Positions 12,519-22,360 of a stretch of DNA of 64,000 nt are shown here, piece after piece; positions within the stretch are counted from its first letter, which is position 1; every line of letters starts with the position of its first letter. The translations under genes were made by a program, and so were the position numbers. Location of the stretch: the NCBI RefSeq assembly GCF_000731675.1, contig NZ_JMIT01000001.1, forward strand, positions 2,169,714 to 2,233,713, read 5' to 3'. Source of the stretch: Pseudomonas capeferrum. GTDB lineage: Bacteria; Pseudomonadota; Gammaproteobacteria; Pseudomonadales; Pseudomonadaceae. The notes below the pieces were generated by a model. That model ran no database searches, was not told the origin of the DNA, and saw only the letters and a list, made by a program, of their open reading frames with translations.

Positions 12519-14047
12519 TTTTGCCTTGGCTGATCCTGATCCCCTTCATCGGCGGCTTCCTGTGCTGGCTGGGTGAGCGCTTCGGCGCCACCCTGCCGCG
12601 CTGGATCGCGCTGCTGACCATGTCCCTGTTGCTCGGCATCGGCCTGTACCTGTGGGGCACCGGCGACTACACCCTGGCGCCTGCGCCGGGTGCCGAACCT
12701 GCCTGGGCACTCGAATACAAAGTCGAGTGGATCAAGCGCTTCGGCATCAGCATCCACCTGGCCCTCGATGGCCTGTCGCTGCTGATGATCCTGCTCACCG
12801 GCCTGCTCGGTGTGCTGTCGGTACTGTGCTCCTGGAAAGAGATCCAGCGCCACGTCGGCTTCTTCCACCTCAACCTGATGTGGATCCTCGGCGGCGTGGT
12901 CGGTGTATTCCTGGCCCTGGACCTGTTCCTGTTCTTCTTCTTCTGGGAAATGATGCTGGTGCCGATGTATTTCCTCATCGCGCTCTGGGGTCACAGCTCG
13001 GCGGACGGCAAGAAGACCCGGATCTATGCCGCAACCAAGTTCTTCATCTTCACTCAGGCCAGCGGCCTGATCATGCTGGTCGCGATCCTTGGCCTGGTGC
13101 TGGTCAACTACAACACCACCGGCGTGCTCACCTTCAACTACAGCGACCTGCTCAAGGCCGAGCTGCCGCCTGGCGTCGAGTACGTGCTGATGCTGGGCTT
13201 CTTCATCGCCTTCGCGGTCAAGCTGCCAGTGGTGCCCTTCCACTCCTGGCTGCCTGATGCGCACGCCCAGGCGCCAACCGCAGGTTCCGTGGACCTGGCG
13301 GGCATCTTGTTGAAGACTGCGGCCTACGGCCTGCTGCGCTTCGCCCTGCCGCTGTTCCCGAACGCTTCGGCAGAGTTTGCGCCGATCGCCATGACCCTGG
13401 GCCTTATCGGTATCTTCTACGGTGCCTTCCTGGCCTTCGCGCAAACCGACATCAAGCGCTTGATCGCCTTCTCCAGCGTCTCGCACATGGGCTTCGTGCT
13501 GATCGGTATCTACTCCGGCAGCCAGCAAGCCCTGCAAGGCGCGGTGATCCAGATGCTGGCCCACGGCCTGTCGGCCGCCGCACTGTTCATCCTGTCCGGC
13601 CAGCTGTACGAGCGCCTGCACACCCGTGACATGCGTCAAATGGGTGGCCTGTGGCACCGCATCGCCTACCTGCCTGCAATCAGCCTGTTCTTCGCCGCCG
13701 CATCGCTGGGCCTACCAGGCACCGGCAACTTCGTCGGCGAGTTCCTGATCCTGATCGGCAGCTTTGCCAGCGTGCCATGGATCACCGTGATCGCCACCAC
13801 CGGCCTGGTCTTCGGCTCGGTCTACTCGCTGATCATGATCCACCGTGCCTACTTCGGCCCAAGCAAGAGCGACACCGTGCTGGCCGGCATGGACGGCCGC
13901 GAGCTGATCATGGTGCTGGGCCTGGCGGTGCTGCTGATCGTGCTTGGTGTGTACCCGCAGCCGTTCCTCGACACTTCTGCCGCCACCATGAGCGGTGTGC
14001 AGCAGTGGCTTGGCTCCGCTTTCACTCAACTCGCTTCGGCCCGGTAA
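12515..14047 (+). CDS. nuoM: NADH-quinone oxidoreductase subunit M
   Basis: Antiporter-like proton-pumping membrane subunit (510 residues, about 14 helices). Family segments include [19 protein letters not shown] with the essential glutamate and [23 protein letters not shown] with the following lysine (LLKTA). AAAGGA lies upstream of the start but at longer than usual spacing, which makes coupling to upstream translation plausible. Confidence 0.96.
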   Translation: MILPWLILIPFIGGFLCWLGERFGATLPRWIALLTMSLLLGIGLYLWGTGDYTLAPAPGAEPAWALEYKVEWIKRFGISIHLALDGLSLLMILLTGLLGVLSVLCSWKEIQRHVGFFHLNLMWILGGVVGVFLALDLFLFFFFWEMMLVPMYFLIALWGHSSADGKKTRIYAATKFFIFTQASGLIMLVAILGLVLVNYNTTGVLTFNYSDLLKAELPPGVEYVLMLGFFIAFAVKLPVVPFHSWLPDAHAQAPTAGSVDLAGILLKTAAYGLLRFALPLFPNASAEFAPIAMTLGLIGIFYGAFLAFAQTDIKRLIAFSSVSHMGFVLIGIYSGSQQALQGAVIQMLAHGLSAAALFILSGQLYERLHTRDMRQMGGLWHRIAYLPAISLFFAAASLGLPGTGNFVGEFLILIGSFASVPWITVIATTGLVFGSVYSLIMIHRAYFGPSKSDTVLAGMDGRELIMVLGLAVLLIVLGVYPQPFLDTSAATMSGVQQWLGSAFTQLASAR

Positions 14048-14054
14048 GAGCGCT

Positions 14055-15524
14055 ATGGAATTCACCACTCAACACTTCATCGCATTGGCGCCGATGCTGA
14101 TCACCACCATCACCACGGTGGTGGTGATGCTGGCGATCGCCTGGAAGCGCAACCACTCGCAGACCTTCCTGCTGTCCACCGTGGGCCTTAACCTGGCCCT
14201 GCTGTCGATCCTGCCGGCCCTCAAGGTTGCACCGCTGGCGGTCACCTCGCTGATCACCATCGACAAGTTCGCCTGCCTGTACATGGCGATCATCCTGGTG
14301 GCCACGCTGGCCTGCGTCACCCTCGCCCACGCCTACCTTGGCGAAGGCTCCAAGGGCTTCCCGGGCAACCGCGAAGAGCTGTACCTGCTGCTGCTGATGT
14401 CGGCCCTCGGTGGCCTGGTGCTGGTCAGCGCCAACCACCTGGCCGGCCTGTTCATCGGCCTGGAGCTGCTGTCGGTACCGGTCTACGGCCTGGTGGCGTA
14501 CGCCTTCTTCAACAAGCGCTCGCTGGAAGCCGGCATCAAGTACATGGTGCTGTCGGCCGCAGGTTCGGCCTTCCTGCTGTTCGGCATGGCACTGCTGTAC
14601 GCCGATGCAGGCAGCCTGAGCTTCGACCAGATCGGCAAAGCCCTGGCAGCCACCAACATGCCAAGCCTGGTTGCACAACTGGGCCTGGGCATGATGCTGG
14701 TCGGCCTGGCCTTCAAGCTGTCGCTGGTCCCCTTCCACCTGTGGACCCCGGACGTGTACGAAGGCGCCCCGGCGCCGGTTGCCGCGTTCCTGGCCACCGC
14801 GAGCAAGGTGGCGGTGTTCGCCGTGGTCGTGCGCCTGTTCATGCTCTCCCCTGCTGCCAGCAGCGGCGTGCTGAGCACCGTACTGGCGGTGATCGCGGTT
14901 GCCTCGATCCTGGTCGGTAACCTGCTGGCACTGACCCAGAGCAACCTCAAGCGCCTGCTCGGTTACTCGTCCATCGCCCACTTCGGCTACCTGGTCATCG
15001 CCCTGGTCGCCAGCAAGGGCCTGGCCCTGGAAGCCATGGGCGTGTACCTGGTCACCTACGTGATCACCAGCCTTGGCGCCTTCGGCGTCATCACGCTGAT
15101 GTCTTCGCCTTACGGCGGCCGTGACGCCGATGCCCTGTACGAGTACCGCGGCCTGTTCTGGCGCCGCCCGTACCTGACTGCGGTACTGACCGTGATGATG
15201 CTGTCGCTGGCCGGTATCCCGCTGACTGCGGGCTTCATCGGCAAGTTCTACATCATCGCCACCGGCGTCGAGTCGCACCTGTGGTGGCTGGTCGGCGCCC
15301 TGGTGATCGGTAGCGCCATCGGCGTTTACTACTACCTGCGCGTCATGGTCACCCTGTACCTGGTCGAGCCGAACCTGCGTCGCCACGACGCCCCGCTGAA
15401 GTGGGAACAGCGCACTGGCGGCGTCATGCTGCTGGCTATCGCGATCCTGGCCTTCGTGCTCGGTGTGTACCCGCAACCGCTGCTGGAAATGGTTCAGCAG
15501 GCGGGCCTGCAACTGATCGGCTGA
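14055..15524 (+). CDS. nuoN: NADH-quinone oxidoreductase subunit N
   Basis: Third antiporter-like proton-pumping subunit (489 residues) and last gene of the operon. It contains [19 protein letters not shown] followed by the membrane lysine in ATASKVAVF, as in the family. The frame is open from 13995, but the ATG at 14055, seven bases after the nuoM stop, matches the family start MEFTTQHF. A strong intrinsic terminator follows the stop. Confidence 0.95.
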   Translation: MEFTTQHFIALAPMLITTITTVVVMLAIAWKRNHSQTFLLSTVGLNLALLSILPALKVAPLAVTSLITIDKFACLYMAIILVATLACVTLAHAYLGEGSKGFPGNREELYLLLLMSALGGLVLVSANHLAGLFIGLELLSVPVYGLVAYAFFNKRSLEAGIKYMVLSAAGSAFLLFGMALLYADAGSLSFDQIGKALAATNMPSLVAQLGLGMMLVGLAFKLSLVPFHLWTPDVYEGAPAPVAAFLATASKVAVFAVVVRLFMLSPAASSGVLSTVLAVIAVASILVGNLLALTQSNLKRLLGYSSIAHFGYLVIALVASKGLALEAMGVYLVTYVITSLGAFGVITLMSSPYGGRDADALYEYRGLFWRRPYLTAVLTVMMLSLAGIPLTAGFIGKFYIIATGVESHLWWLVGALVIGSAIGVYYYLRVMVTLYLVEPNLRRHDAPLKWEQRTGGVMLLAIAILAFVLGVYPQPLLEMVQQAGLQLIG

Positions 15525-15539
15525 CCTCCGGCGATCCTG

Positions 15540-15571
15540 AACAACCCCGCCTCGGCGGGGTTGTTCTTTTT
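15540..15571 (+). terminator. Intrinsic terminator of the nuo operon
   Basis: AACAACCCCGC at 15540-15550 pairs perfectly with GCGGGGTTGTT at 15555-15565 around a CTCG loop. It is followed by TTTTT at 15567-15571, 15 bases after the nuoN stop. This is a textbook rho-independent terminator. Confidence 0.93.
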
Positions 15572-15583
15572 CAGGGCTACAGA

Positions 15584-15621
15584 ACGAAAGCTGTGCTTCG
15601 TCTGACACTTGCAGCGTCAGA
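15584..15621. promoter_or_regulatory. Two inverted repeats upstream of TonB receptor
   Basis: ACGAA-A-GC (15584-15591) pairs with GC-TTCGT (15595-15601), and TCTGAC (15601-15606) is repeated inverted as GTCAGA (15616-15621) with a 9-base spacer. They end 30 bases before the receptor start. This could be a regulator site or leader structure; no known box is recognised. Confidence 0.3.
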
Positions 15622-15651
15622 TTCCCGCTTATCGATCTGGAAGCCCTTGCC

Positions 15652-17703
15652 ATGCGCCCTACCCTCCCCCTCTCCTTGCTGGCCCTGTTGGCCTCCAGCG
15701 CCACCCAGGCCACAGGCCGCGTCGAACTCGACCAAGTGTTGATCGAAGATCAGCAACAGACCGAACTGGAGGCTGCCGCCGAGCACCTGCGGGAAATCCC
15801 TGGCGCCAGCAATCTGGTGGACATGAACCGCGTGGGGCAAGGCCGGGTCGCCAGCAATCAGGATGTGCTGGCCTACCAGCCTGGGGTGTTCGCCCAGTCG
15901 GCGGGCAATGATGGCATCAAGCTGTCGATCCGTGGTTCGGGCATCAACCGCGCTCCGGGGGCGCACGGCTCCGGGGTCTACACGATGTTCGACGGCTTGC
16001 CGCTGACCGGCCCCGGCGGCACCCCTTATGAACTGTTCGAGCCGCTATGGCTGAGCCGCGCCGAGGTACTGCGCGGGGCCAATGGCTTCGATCAGGGCGC
16101 CCTGGCCCTGGGGGGTGCCATCAACTATGTCACCCACACCGGTTACGATGCCGCGCCACTGCAGGTGCGCTACGAGGTTGGTAGCCGCGGCTACCAACAT
16201 CGGCACATCAGTTCTGGCCAGGTGCTGGGCAACCTCGATTACTACGTGGCGCTGACCGACTCGGAATACGACGGCTATCAGGCGCACAGCAGTGGCAGCG
16301 CCAAGGGTATCGCCGCCAATGTCGGCTACCGGTTCAACCCGAACCTTGAAACACGTTTTTACCTGCGTTATCGCGAAACCGAGAACGACCTGGCCGGGCG
16401 CCTGACCAAGGACCAGATCAAGCACGACCCGCGTGCCGCCAACGCGGCGTACCTGGCCCGCGACGACAGCCGGCCGCAACCGGGCAGCACCTGGGTGGCC
16501 AACAAGACCACTTTCTACCTTGACGACGATGCCCGGGTAGAAGCCGGGCTGGTCTATCACGACTTCCCGATGGACCTGCGCGAAGGCCCGATGCGCCTCA
16601 AGGTCGCCTACACCGATGTCAGCGGCACCCTGAACTACCTGCGCCGCGATACCCTGCTGGGCCACGAGAGCAAGACCACCGTGGGCTGGCGGACCACCAA
16701 ACACCTGCCCAACAGCGGTGCCTCGCAATTTGCCCGCACCAGCGGTGACAACTTCGGCGCGCGTAGCCGCGACTTCAGCTACCAGGGCTCGGATACCGTG
16801 CTGCATGTCGGCAACGATCTGGAGCTGATCCCTGATTTGTGGCTGACCACGGGCCTGGCGATGATCTATACCCGACGTGAAAGTGACGTCAGCTACCCTG
16901 CCACCGGCGGCAAGGTCAGCCAGCACGACTGGGACTACGCGCCGCGCCTGGGCCTGCGCTATGACATCAACCCGCACCTGCAGGTCTATGGCAACCTGAG
17001 CCGGTCCGTCGAGCCACCGCACCCGTGGTCGCTGATCTGGAGCGCCACGGCGGCGACACAACCTGTCGAAATGCAGAACCAGACAGCCACCACGCTTGAA
17101 CTGGGCGCACGCGGCGACTCTGCGCTGGGGCGCTGGGACCTGGCGTGGTATTACTCGCAAGTGCGCCACGAACTGCTGGCCGTGGAAATCGTGCAGGGCC
17201 TGCCGGCCAAAGAATACAATGCCAGCGCCACCGTACACCAAGGTGTCGAGGCGGGCCTGGACAGCACCTTGTGGGAGCAAGCCGGCAGGGGCAAGCTGAG
17301 CCTGCGCCAGGCCTACACCTTCAGTGACTTCCACTACCGTGACGATGACACCTTCGCTGACAACCGCTTGCCTGGCATCCCCATGCATTACTACCAGGCC
17401 GAGTTGCGCTACGACTGGCCGAGCGGGTTCTATGCCGGGGTCAATACGCAGATGGCCTCCAAGGTGCAGGTCGACTATGCCAACAGTTACCACGCCGATG
17501 CCTATGCCTTGCTGGGGGCACGCCTGGGTTGGGACTCACCGAAACAGGACTGGCAGACCTGGCTGGACCTGCGCAACCTGACCAACAAGCGCTATGCCGC
17601 GACAGTGACGCCGGGCTACAACGATGGCGGGCAGGACATCGCCCGGTCGACGCCGGGCGAAGGGTTTGCGGTCTATGCAGGGGTGTCCTACAGCTTCCGA
17701 TAA
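15652..17703 (+). CDS. TonB-dependent outer-membrane receptor (no STN domain)
   Basis: 683-residue outer-membrane active transporter. A signal peptide spans about residues 1-20 (ends SSATQA). The plug domain follows (about 40-160) with family features IRGSGINR and EVLRGANGFDQGALALGGAINYVT, then a 22-strand beta-barrel ending in the outer-membrane sorting residue F (SYSFR). There is no N-terminal STN domain, so it should transport without signalling to an ECF sigma factor. No ligand can be assigned; plug sequence suggests the siderophore/metal class. Inverted repeats lie upstream and a GC hairpin follows. Confidence 0.88.
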   Translation: MRPTLPLSLLALLASSATQATGRVELDQVLIEDQQQTELEAAAEHLREIPGASNLVDMNRVGQGRVASNQDVLAYQPGVFAQSAGNDGIKLSIRGSGINRAPGAHGSGVYTMFDGLPLTGPGGTPYELFEPLWLSRAEVLRGANGFDQGALALGGAINYVTHTGYDAAPLQVRYEVGSRGYQHRHISSGQVLGNLDYYVALTDSEYDGYQAHSSGSAKGIAANVGYRFNPNLETRFYLRYRETENDLAGRLTKDQIKHDPRAANAAYLARDDSRPQPGSTWVANKTTFYLDDDARVEAGLVYHDFPMDLREGPMRLKVAYTDVSGTLNYLRRDTLLGHESKTTVGWRTTKHLPNSGASQFARTSGDNFGARSRDFSYQGSDTVLHVGNDLELIPDLWLTTGLAMIYTRRESDVSYPATGGKVSQHDWDYAPRLGLRYDINPHLQVYGNLSRSVEPPHPWSLIWSATAATQPVEMQNQTATTLELGARGDSALGRWDLAWYYSQVRHELLAVEIVQGLPAKEYNASATVHQGVEAGLDSTLWEQAGRGKLSLRQAYTFSDFHYRDDDTFADNRLPGIPMHYYQAELRYDWPSGFYAGVNTQMASKVQVDYANSYHADAYALLGARLGWDSPKQDWQTWLDLRNLTNKRYAATVTPGYNDGGQDIARSTPGEGFAVYAGVSYSFR

Positions 17704-17710
17704 ACGGCCG

Positions 17711-17727
17711 GGGCCGCTGCGCGGCCC
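17711..17727. terminator. Hairpin between convergent TonB receptor and chrR
   Basis: GGGCCGC at 17711-17717 pairs with GCGGCCC at 17721-17727 (loop TGC). It sits 8 bases after the receptor stop, in the gap of two convergent genes. No good T-run follows, so termination is only likely, perhaps in both directions. Confidence 0.45.
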
Positions 17728-17740
17728 ATTGCCGTCACCC

Positions 17741-18298
17741 TCAAACCGCCCTGTTCAACTTCACCCACGAGGCGAACTTGTCGATAAAGGCCTGCAGAAA
17801 CGGCCGGGTCTTGTCGTTGAGCTTGCCCGAATCCTCGAACAGGTTGGCCGCGCCACCGAGGTACGCCTCAGGCATCTGCATGCAGGGCATGTCGAGAAAC
17901 ACCAGCGACTGGCGCACGGCATGGTTGGCGCCAAAACCGCCAATCGCCCCCGGCGACACACTCACCACCGCAGCCGGTTTGCCGCTCCAGGCGCTTTGAC
18001 CATAGGGCCGCGAGCCGACGTCGATGGCATTTTTCAAGCAACCCGGCACCGAACGGTTGTACTCCGGCGTGACGAACAGCACCGCATCACTGCCGCGGAT
18101 CTGCTCGCGAAAGCGCTGCCAGGGCTCAGGTGCGTTGGCCTCGACGTCCTCGTTATACAGGGGCAGGTCACCAATCTCGACGATCTTCAAGGCAAGGCTG
18201 GACGGCGCCAGCTCCGAAAGTGCGCGGGCTACCTTGCGGTTGTAGGAATCCTTGCGCAAGCTGCCGACGACGACCGCTACCGAATACACCTGGCTCAT
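17741..18298 (-). CDS. chrR: NAD(P)H-dependent FMN reductase, ChrR-type
   Basis: Cytoplasmic flavodoxin-fold FMN reductase of the ChrR/YieF family, which reduces quinones and, in the P. putida enzyme, chromate by two-electron steps that limit oxidative stress. The 185-residue protein has the phosphate-binding loop GSLRKDSYNRK (about 11-21) and the TPEYNRSVPG flavin-contact motif (about 77-86). It matches the P. putida ChrR sequence I remember almost throughout. The start is the ATG at 18298 (MSQVYS); an in-frame TTG four codons upstream has weaker support. Confidence 0.9.
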   Translation of the reverse strand: MSQVYSVAVVVGSLRKDSYNRKVARALSELAPSSLALKIVEIGDLPLYNEDVEANAPEPWQRFREQIRGSDAVLFVTPEYNRSVPGCLKNAIDVGSRPYGQSAWSGKPAAVVSVSPGAIGGFGANHAVRQSLVFLDMPCMQMPEAYLGGAANLFEDSGKLNDKTRPFLQAFIDKFASWVKLNRAV

Positions 18299-18454
18299 GG
18301 CGATTTCCAACCTTTGCTGGCTAAGAGACGTTGTAGTTATAGATGACCGTTTCTCGCCGCTTTGGTTTTTTTTCCACGAGGGGAAAACTTCCGGGTATCT
18401 TGTACGGTCTATGTTTGCAGATATTTCCTACGTAATTCAGAGGTTTTCACCCAA

Positions 18455-18673
18455 ATGGCAGCAGTAATGGTCGGCCAATTCCACGCCCGTGACGCCGAAG
18501 GCCGCATCTACCCCGTCCACGAGTTCCAGGAGTCCACCCTCCAGGTCGACGGCAGCGCGCTGGGCGCACCGATCACCACCTACCGCCTGGCAATCGGCGA
18601 CCGCGTCAACCACCTGGGCGAAAACCGTTTCGAGCTGGCACAGACCGGCGTCGAGATCATTCGCATTCCTTGA
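18455..18673 (+). CDS. Small conserved-looking protein, 72 aa
   Basis: A 72-residue protein, MAAVMVGQFHARDAEGR-like at its N-terminus, with no signal peptide or membrane segment. It is rich in beta-type sequence (TTYRLAIGDRVNHLGENRFELAQTG) and ends in EIIRIP. I cannot assign a function. The ATG at 18455 is chosen because the preceding frame is AT-rich and uses unlike codons; a second ATG lies four codons later. Its 3' end overlaps the convergent lysine decarboxylase gene by 17 bases. Protein-like composition in a compact GC-rich frame supports it being real. Confidence 0.7.
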   Translation: MAAVMVGQFHARDAEGRIYPVHEFQESTLQVDGSALGAPITTYRLAIGDRVNHLGENRFELAQTGVEIIRIP

Positions 18674-20906
18674 TGCAGTCCACGGTGTAGCGACCGCTTT
18701 CGTTCTGCAGGCCATGCACGTCGGCAACGAAACCCGGGAAGCCATCGTTGAAAGCTCGGGCAAACGCCAGGTAGTCGAGTATCGAGCGGGTCGCTTCGGT
18801 GAACCGCTCTCCCGGCATGATCAATGGAATGCCGGGCGGATACGGCACCAGCATCACCGCTGCGACACGGCCAAGCAGGGCTTCGATCGGCACCGCCTCC
18901 ACTTCGCCGCGTACCATCTGGTCATAGGCCCGTGCCGGGCTGACGGCAACCTCCGGCAAGCTTGTGAACAACCGTTTGAGCTGCTTGGCCGTGGCATTGG
19001 CGCGGTAGCACTCGTGAAGCTGGTCACACAGCTCGCGCAACCCCATGCCTTGATAACGTGAAGTGTCCGCTGCCACCACACTCGGCAGGCAGGCGCTCAA
19101 CCGGGTATTGCCGTCATAGTGGCGTTTGAACTCCAGTAGCTCTGTCAGCAAGGTGCTCCACTTGCCCTTGGTGATGCCCATGGAGAACAGCACCAGGAAG
19201 CTGTACAGGCCGGTTTTTTCCACCACCAGGCCGCGCTCCCATAGAAACTTGCTGACCACCGCCGCCGGAATACCCTGCTCGCCCAACACACCCCCTGCGC
19301 TCAAGCCGGGCATGACCAAGGTCACCTTCAGCGGGTCGAGCAACACGTAGTTGCCCGCCACTTCACCAAAACCATGCCACTCAGCCCCCGGCTGAAGCTG
19401 CCAGTCCTGCGCGGCAAGGTGCTGTATGCCCTCTGCCGCTGGCGGTTGCCAGATGCTGAACCACCAGTCGGCAGCGGCAATATGCTTGCGCAGGTTGGCC
19501 AGCGCCCGGCGAAAGCTCAACGCCTCGTCGAACATTTCCTGCAACAGCGAGCGCCCGGCCGGCCCCTCCATCATGGTCGAGGCCACGTCCAGTGACGCTA
19601 GGATGCTGTACTGCGGCGACGTCGAGATGTGCATCATGAACGCTTCGTTGAAGCGGTCACGGTCCAGCTGGCGGCTGGCACCCTCCTGCACATGGATCAT
19701 CGACGCCTGGCTGAAGGCCGCCAACAGCTTGTGCGTGGAGTGGGTGCTGAACACCAGCGGGCTGTCAGCAGCGCAGGCCGTGCCCATGGCATAGCGCCCT
19801 TCGAAGAACTCGTGAAACGCCGCGTAGGCGAACCAGGCCTCGTCAAAGTGCAGCACCTCGACACTGGCCCCCAGCGTCTGCTTGATCATCCCGGCGTGGT
19901 AGCACAGGCCGTCGTAGGTGGAATTGGTGACCACTGCCAGCTTGATCCGCTGCCCGCGATCACGCGCCAGGGGGTTGGCCTGGACCTTCGCCTGGATCGA
20001 TGCAGGGCTGAACTCACTGAGGGGTATCGGGCCGATGATGCCCAGCTCGTTGCGCTCGGGGCACAGGTAAATGGGAATGGCCCCGGTCATGATGATCGCG
20101 TGGACCACCGATTTGTGGCAGTTGCGGTCCACCAGCACCAGGTCATCACGGCCGACCATGGCGTGCCAGACGATCTTGTTGGCAGTGGAGGTGCCGTTGA
20201 TCACGAAAAACGTGTGGTCGGCGCCGAAGTTGCGTGCAGCCCTGGCCTCTGCCTGGGCCAAGGGGCCGGTGTGGTCGAGCAGCGAACCCAGCTCCGGCAC
20301 TGAAACGGACAAGTCCGAACGCAGGGTGTTTTCGCCAAAAAACTGGTGAAAGGCCTGGCCCACCGGGCTCTTGTGGTAGGCCACACCGCCGCCGTGCCCC
20401 GGTGTGTGCCAGGAGTAGTTGGATTGCGCGGTGTGTTGCACCAAGGCTTTGAAAAACGGCGGCAGCAGGCCGTCAAGGTAGCTGTGGGCGGCGCGTGCCA
20501 CCTGGCGCGCAAGAAACGGCACGGTGTCTTCGAACAGATAGAGAATGCCGCGCAACTGGTTCAGCTCGCTCATGACCTCGGCGGGGGCGTTCTCCAGGGT
20601 GACCTGTTCGCCCAACGCAAAAATCGGCAGGTCAGGTGCGCGCAAACGGGCCAGGCGAATCAGCTCGGCCATGTTCTGTAGCAGGTGAGTGTTCTCGCCC
20701 ACGCCCTCGGCGGCGATCAGCATGCAGGCCAGGCCGTGGTGGGTGGCCGCGACCAGGCGCGCTTCGGCGTGGTCCGCTGCGGCCAGGATGGCAAAGCCGT
20801 CCTGGCGCAACTCCTCGGCGATACCCCGGATGCGGTCACCGGCAACACTGTCGGCCTTGATCGCACGGTGGACGATGAGGATGGGGAACTTGAGGTCCTT
20901 GTACAT
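18657..20906 (-). CDS. ldcA: Lysine decarboxylase (Orn/Lys/Arg decarboxylase family)
   Basis: PLP-dependent fold-III decarboxylase making cadaverine from L-lysine. In P. aeruginosa the orthologous ldcA sits beside the same dnaQ-rnhA-gloB-mltD block, which supports this name. The 749-residue protein has an N-terminal response-regulator-like wing domain (about 1-130), the PLP domain with D355 (HFDEAW) and Schiff-base K393 (STHSTHKLL), and a C-terminal domain with HxTPGHGGG-type elements (WHTPGHGG at 167-174). Length fits the inducible/constitutive lysine and arginine decarboxylases, so arginine or ornithine specificity cannot be excluded. The 3' end overlaps a convergent small gene. Confidence 0.88.
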   Translation of the reverse strand: MYKDLKFPILIVHRAIKADSVAGDRIRGIAEELRQDGFAILAAADHAEARLVAATHHGLACMLIAAEGVGENTHLLQNMAELIRLARLRAPDLPIFALGEQVTLENAPAEVMSELNQLRGILYLFEDTVPFLARQVARAAHSYLDGLLPPFFKALVQHTAQSNYSWHTPGHGGGVAYHKSPVGQAFHQFFGENTLRSDLSVSVPELGSLLDHTGPLAQAEARAARNFGADHTFFVINGTSTANKIVWHAMVGRDDLVLVDRNCHKSVVHAIIMTGAIPIYLCPERNELGIIGPIPLSEFSPASIQAKVQANPLARDRGQRIKLAVVTNSTYDGLCYHAGMIKQTLGASVEVLHFDEAWFAYAAFHEFFEGRYAMGTACAADSPLVFSTHSTHKLLAAFSQASMIHVQEGASRQLDRDRFNEAFMMHISTSPQYSILASLDVASTMMEGPAGRSLLQEMFDEALSFRRALANLRKHIAAADWWFSIWQPPAAEGIQHLAAQDWQLQPGAEWHGFGEVAGNYVLLDPLKVTLVMPGLSAGGVLGEQGIPAAVVSKFLWERGLVVEKTGLYSFLVLFSMGITKGKWSTLLTELLEFKRHYDGNTRLSACLPSVVAADTSRYQGMGLRELCDQLHECYRANATAKQLKRLFTSLPEVAVSPARAYDQMVRGEVEAVPIEALLGRVAAVMLVPYPPGIPLIMPGERFTEATRSILDYLAFARAFNDGFPGFVADVHGLQNESGRYTVDCIKECE

Positions 20907-20949
20907 CAGGCAGCTACCTCTGCAGGACGGGGTGTCCTTTTCAGGGTAG

Positions 20950-21080
20950 TTGTAGGAGCGGCCTTGTGTCGCGAAAGGGTCGCGTAGCGGCCCCAGGTTC
21001 TGTGTCGCTGCAGAGATTGCCGGGGCCGCTACGCGCCCCTTTCCGACCGGTCCGGCGCCCCGGCAAGGCCGCTCCTACAA
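20950..21080. repeat. REP doublet (REPIN-like) between ldcA and dnaQ
   Basis: Two REP sequences in inverted orientation form one 131-base structure. The outer 17-base arms (20950-20966 and 21064-21080, core GTAGGAGCGGCCTTG) are perfect inverted copies. Inner 14-base arms (20981-20994 and 21022-21035, core CGCGTAGCGGCCCC) and AAAGGG/CCCTTT also pair. It lies upstream of ldcA and just downstream of dnaQ on the same strand. The core is the usual P. putida-type REP. Confidence 0.88.
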
Positions 21081-21091
21081 AGGGCGCATGG

Positions 21092-21850
21092 TCAAGGTGC
21101 AGGGGCTTCGCTCAACGCCTGCCACATCGCCGGCGCCCCCGCCGATTTGGCGATCGCCGCCAGCCGTTCGGCATGCGCTTCCAGCTCTTCGGCACTGGCC
21201 ATGATCACCCGCCCAGGTGCACGGCCGGTAATACGGCGGATCTCGCTGCCGCCACCGCCCTGCCCGTCACTGTCGCCGTCAGCACCTTGCCCGGCCAGCG
21301 ACAGGCTGGTCTGGCCGCCGGTCATTGCCAGGTAAACGTCGGCCAGCAGTTCCGAGTCGAGCAGTGCGCCGTGCAGCTCACGGCCCGAGTTGTCGATGTC
21401 GTAGCGTTTGCACAACGCGTCGAGGCTGTTGCGCTGCCCCGGGTGACGGGAACGCGCCAGCAACAGGGTATCGAGGATGGTGCAATGCTGCGCAAGGTCG
21501 GCGCGGTCGTGCTGGCCCAGCAGGGCGAACTCGTTGTTGATGAAGCCAACGTCGAACGCCGCGTTGTGGATGACCAGCGTGGCGCCCTGGATGAACTCGA
21601 AGAATTCATCCGCAACCTCGGCGAAGCGCGGCTTGCCGATCAGGAAGCTGTCGGTGATGCCGTGAACGCCGATGGCGCCCTCGTCACTCTCGCGATCCGG
21701 TTGCAGGTAGACGTGGAAATGCCGCCCGGTCAGGCGACGGCCCATGACCTCGACACAGCCGATCTCGATGATGCGATGGCCTTCGCTGACCGGCATGCCG
21801 GTGGTTTCGGTATCGAGAATGACCAGGCGTTTATCTTGCTGCTGCTCCAC
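21092..21850 (-). CDS. dnaQ: DNA polymerase III epsilon subunit (3'-5' proofreading exonuclease)
   Basis: Proofreading exonuclease of the replicative polymerase. The 252-residue protein has the DEDDh set: Exo I DTE (D13, E15), Exo II HNAAFDVGF, and Exo III with H and D in GRELHGALLDSELLADVYL. The C-terminal part (about 175-252) is the flexible linker and polymerase-binding tail. The start is taken as GTG at 21850 (VEQQQDKR), which has GGAG seven bases upstream; an in-frame longer start (21904) would add non-family residues and nearly abut rnhA. It follows rnhA on the same strand. Confidence 0.93.
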   Translation of the reverse strand: MEQQQDKRLVILDTETTGMPVSEGHRIIEIGCVEVMGRRLTGRHFHVYLQPDRESDEGAIGVHGITDSFLIGKPRFAEVADEFFEFIQGATLVIHNAAFDVGFINNEFALLGQHDRADLAQHCTILDTLLLARSRHPGQRNSLDALCKRYDIDNSGRELHGALLDSELLADVYLAMTGGQTSLSLAGQGADGDSDGQGGGGSEIRRITGRAPGRVIMASAEELEAHAERLAAIAKSAGAPAMWQALSEAPAP

Positions 21851-21900
21851 GCGGGGGCTCCAACTTGCATCAGTTACAAAGGACGCGATTGTACCCCAGC

Positions 21901-22347
21901 TCAACGCTGGGCGCGCACCTCATCGACCCCGCGGTTGGCCAGCTGGTCGGCCCGTTCGTTGCCCGGGTGGCCGATGTGGCCGCGCACCCACTTCCAGCTC
22001 ACCTTGTGCCGGTTGACCTGTTCGTCGAGCAACTGCCAGAGGTCGGCGTTTTTCACCGGCTCCTTGGCTGCAGTCTTCCAGCCCCGTTTCTTCCAGTTGA
22101 CCATCCATTCGTTGATGCCTTTCATCACGTACTGCGAGTCGGTGGTCAGCACTACCTCGCATTCACGCTTGAGCGACATCAGGCCCTGGATCGCGGCCAT
22201 CAGCTCCATGCGGTTGTTGGTGGTCTCGCGTTCGCCGCCCCACAGTTCCTTCTCGACGCCCTTGTAGATCATCAGCACGCCCCAGCCGCCAGGGCCAGGG
22301 TTGCCCTTGCAGGCGCCATCGGTAAACATTTCGACGCTATCGCTCAT
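21901..22347 (-). CDS. rnhA: Ribonuclease HI
   Basis: Cytoplasmic endonuclease that cuts RNA in RNA-DNA hybrids (R-loops, Okazaki primers). The 148-residue protein has all catalytic residues at E. coli numbering: D10 ([11 protein letters not shown]), E48 (NRMELMAA), D70 (TTDSQYV), H124 and D134 (GNERADQLA). It lies 13 bases after the methyltransferase gene and 50 bases before dnaQ, as part of a three-gene - strand unit. This differs from E. coli, where rnhA and dnaQ are divergent. Confidence 0.96.
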   Translation of the reverse strand: MSDSVEMFTDGACKGNPGPGGWGVLMIYKGVEKELWGGERETTNNRMELMAAIQGLMSLKRECEVVLTTDSQYVMKGINEWMVNWKKRGWKTAAKEPVKNADLWQLLDEQVNRHKVSWKWVRGHIGHPGNERADQLANRGVDEVRAQR

Positions 22348-22360
22348 GTACCACTCTTGT

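Noticed and set aside
20966-22267. 433-codon + strand frame over dnaQ and rnhA
   Set aside because: Both - strand genes have intact catalytic residues at family positions, and this frame begins inside a REP element.
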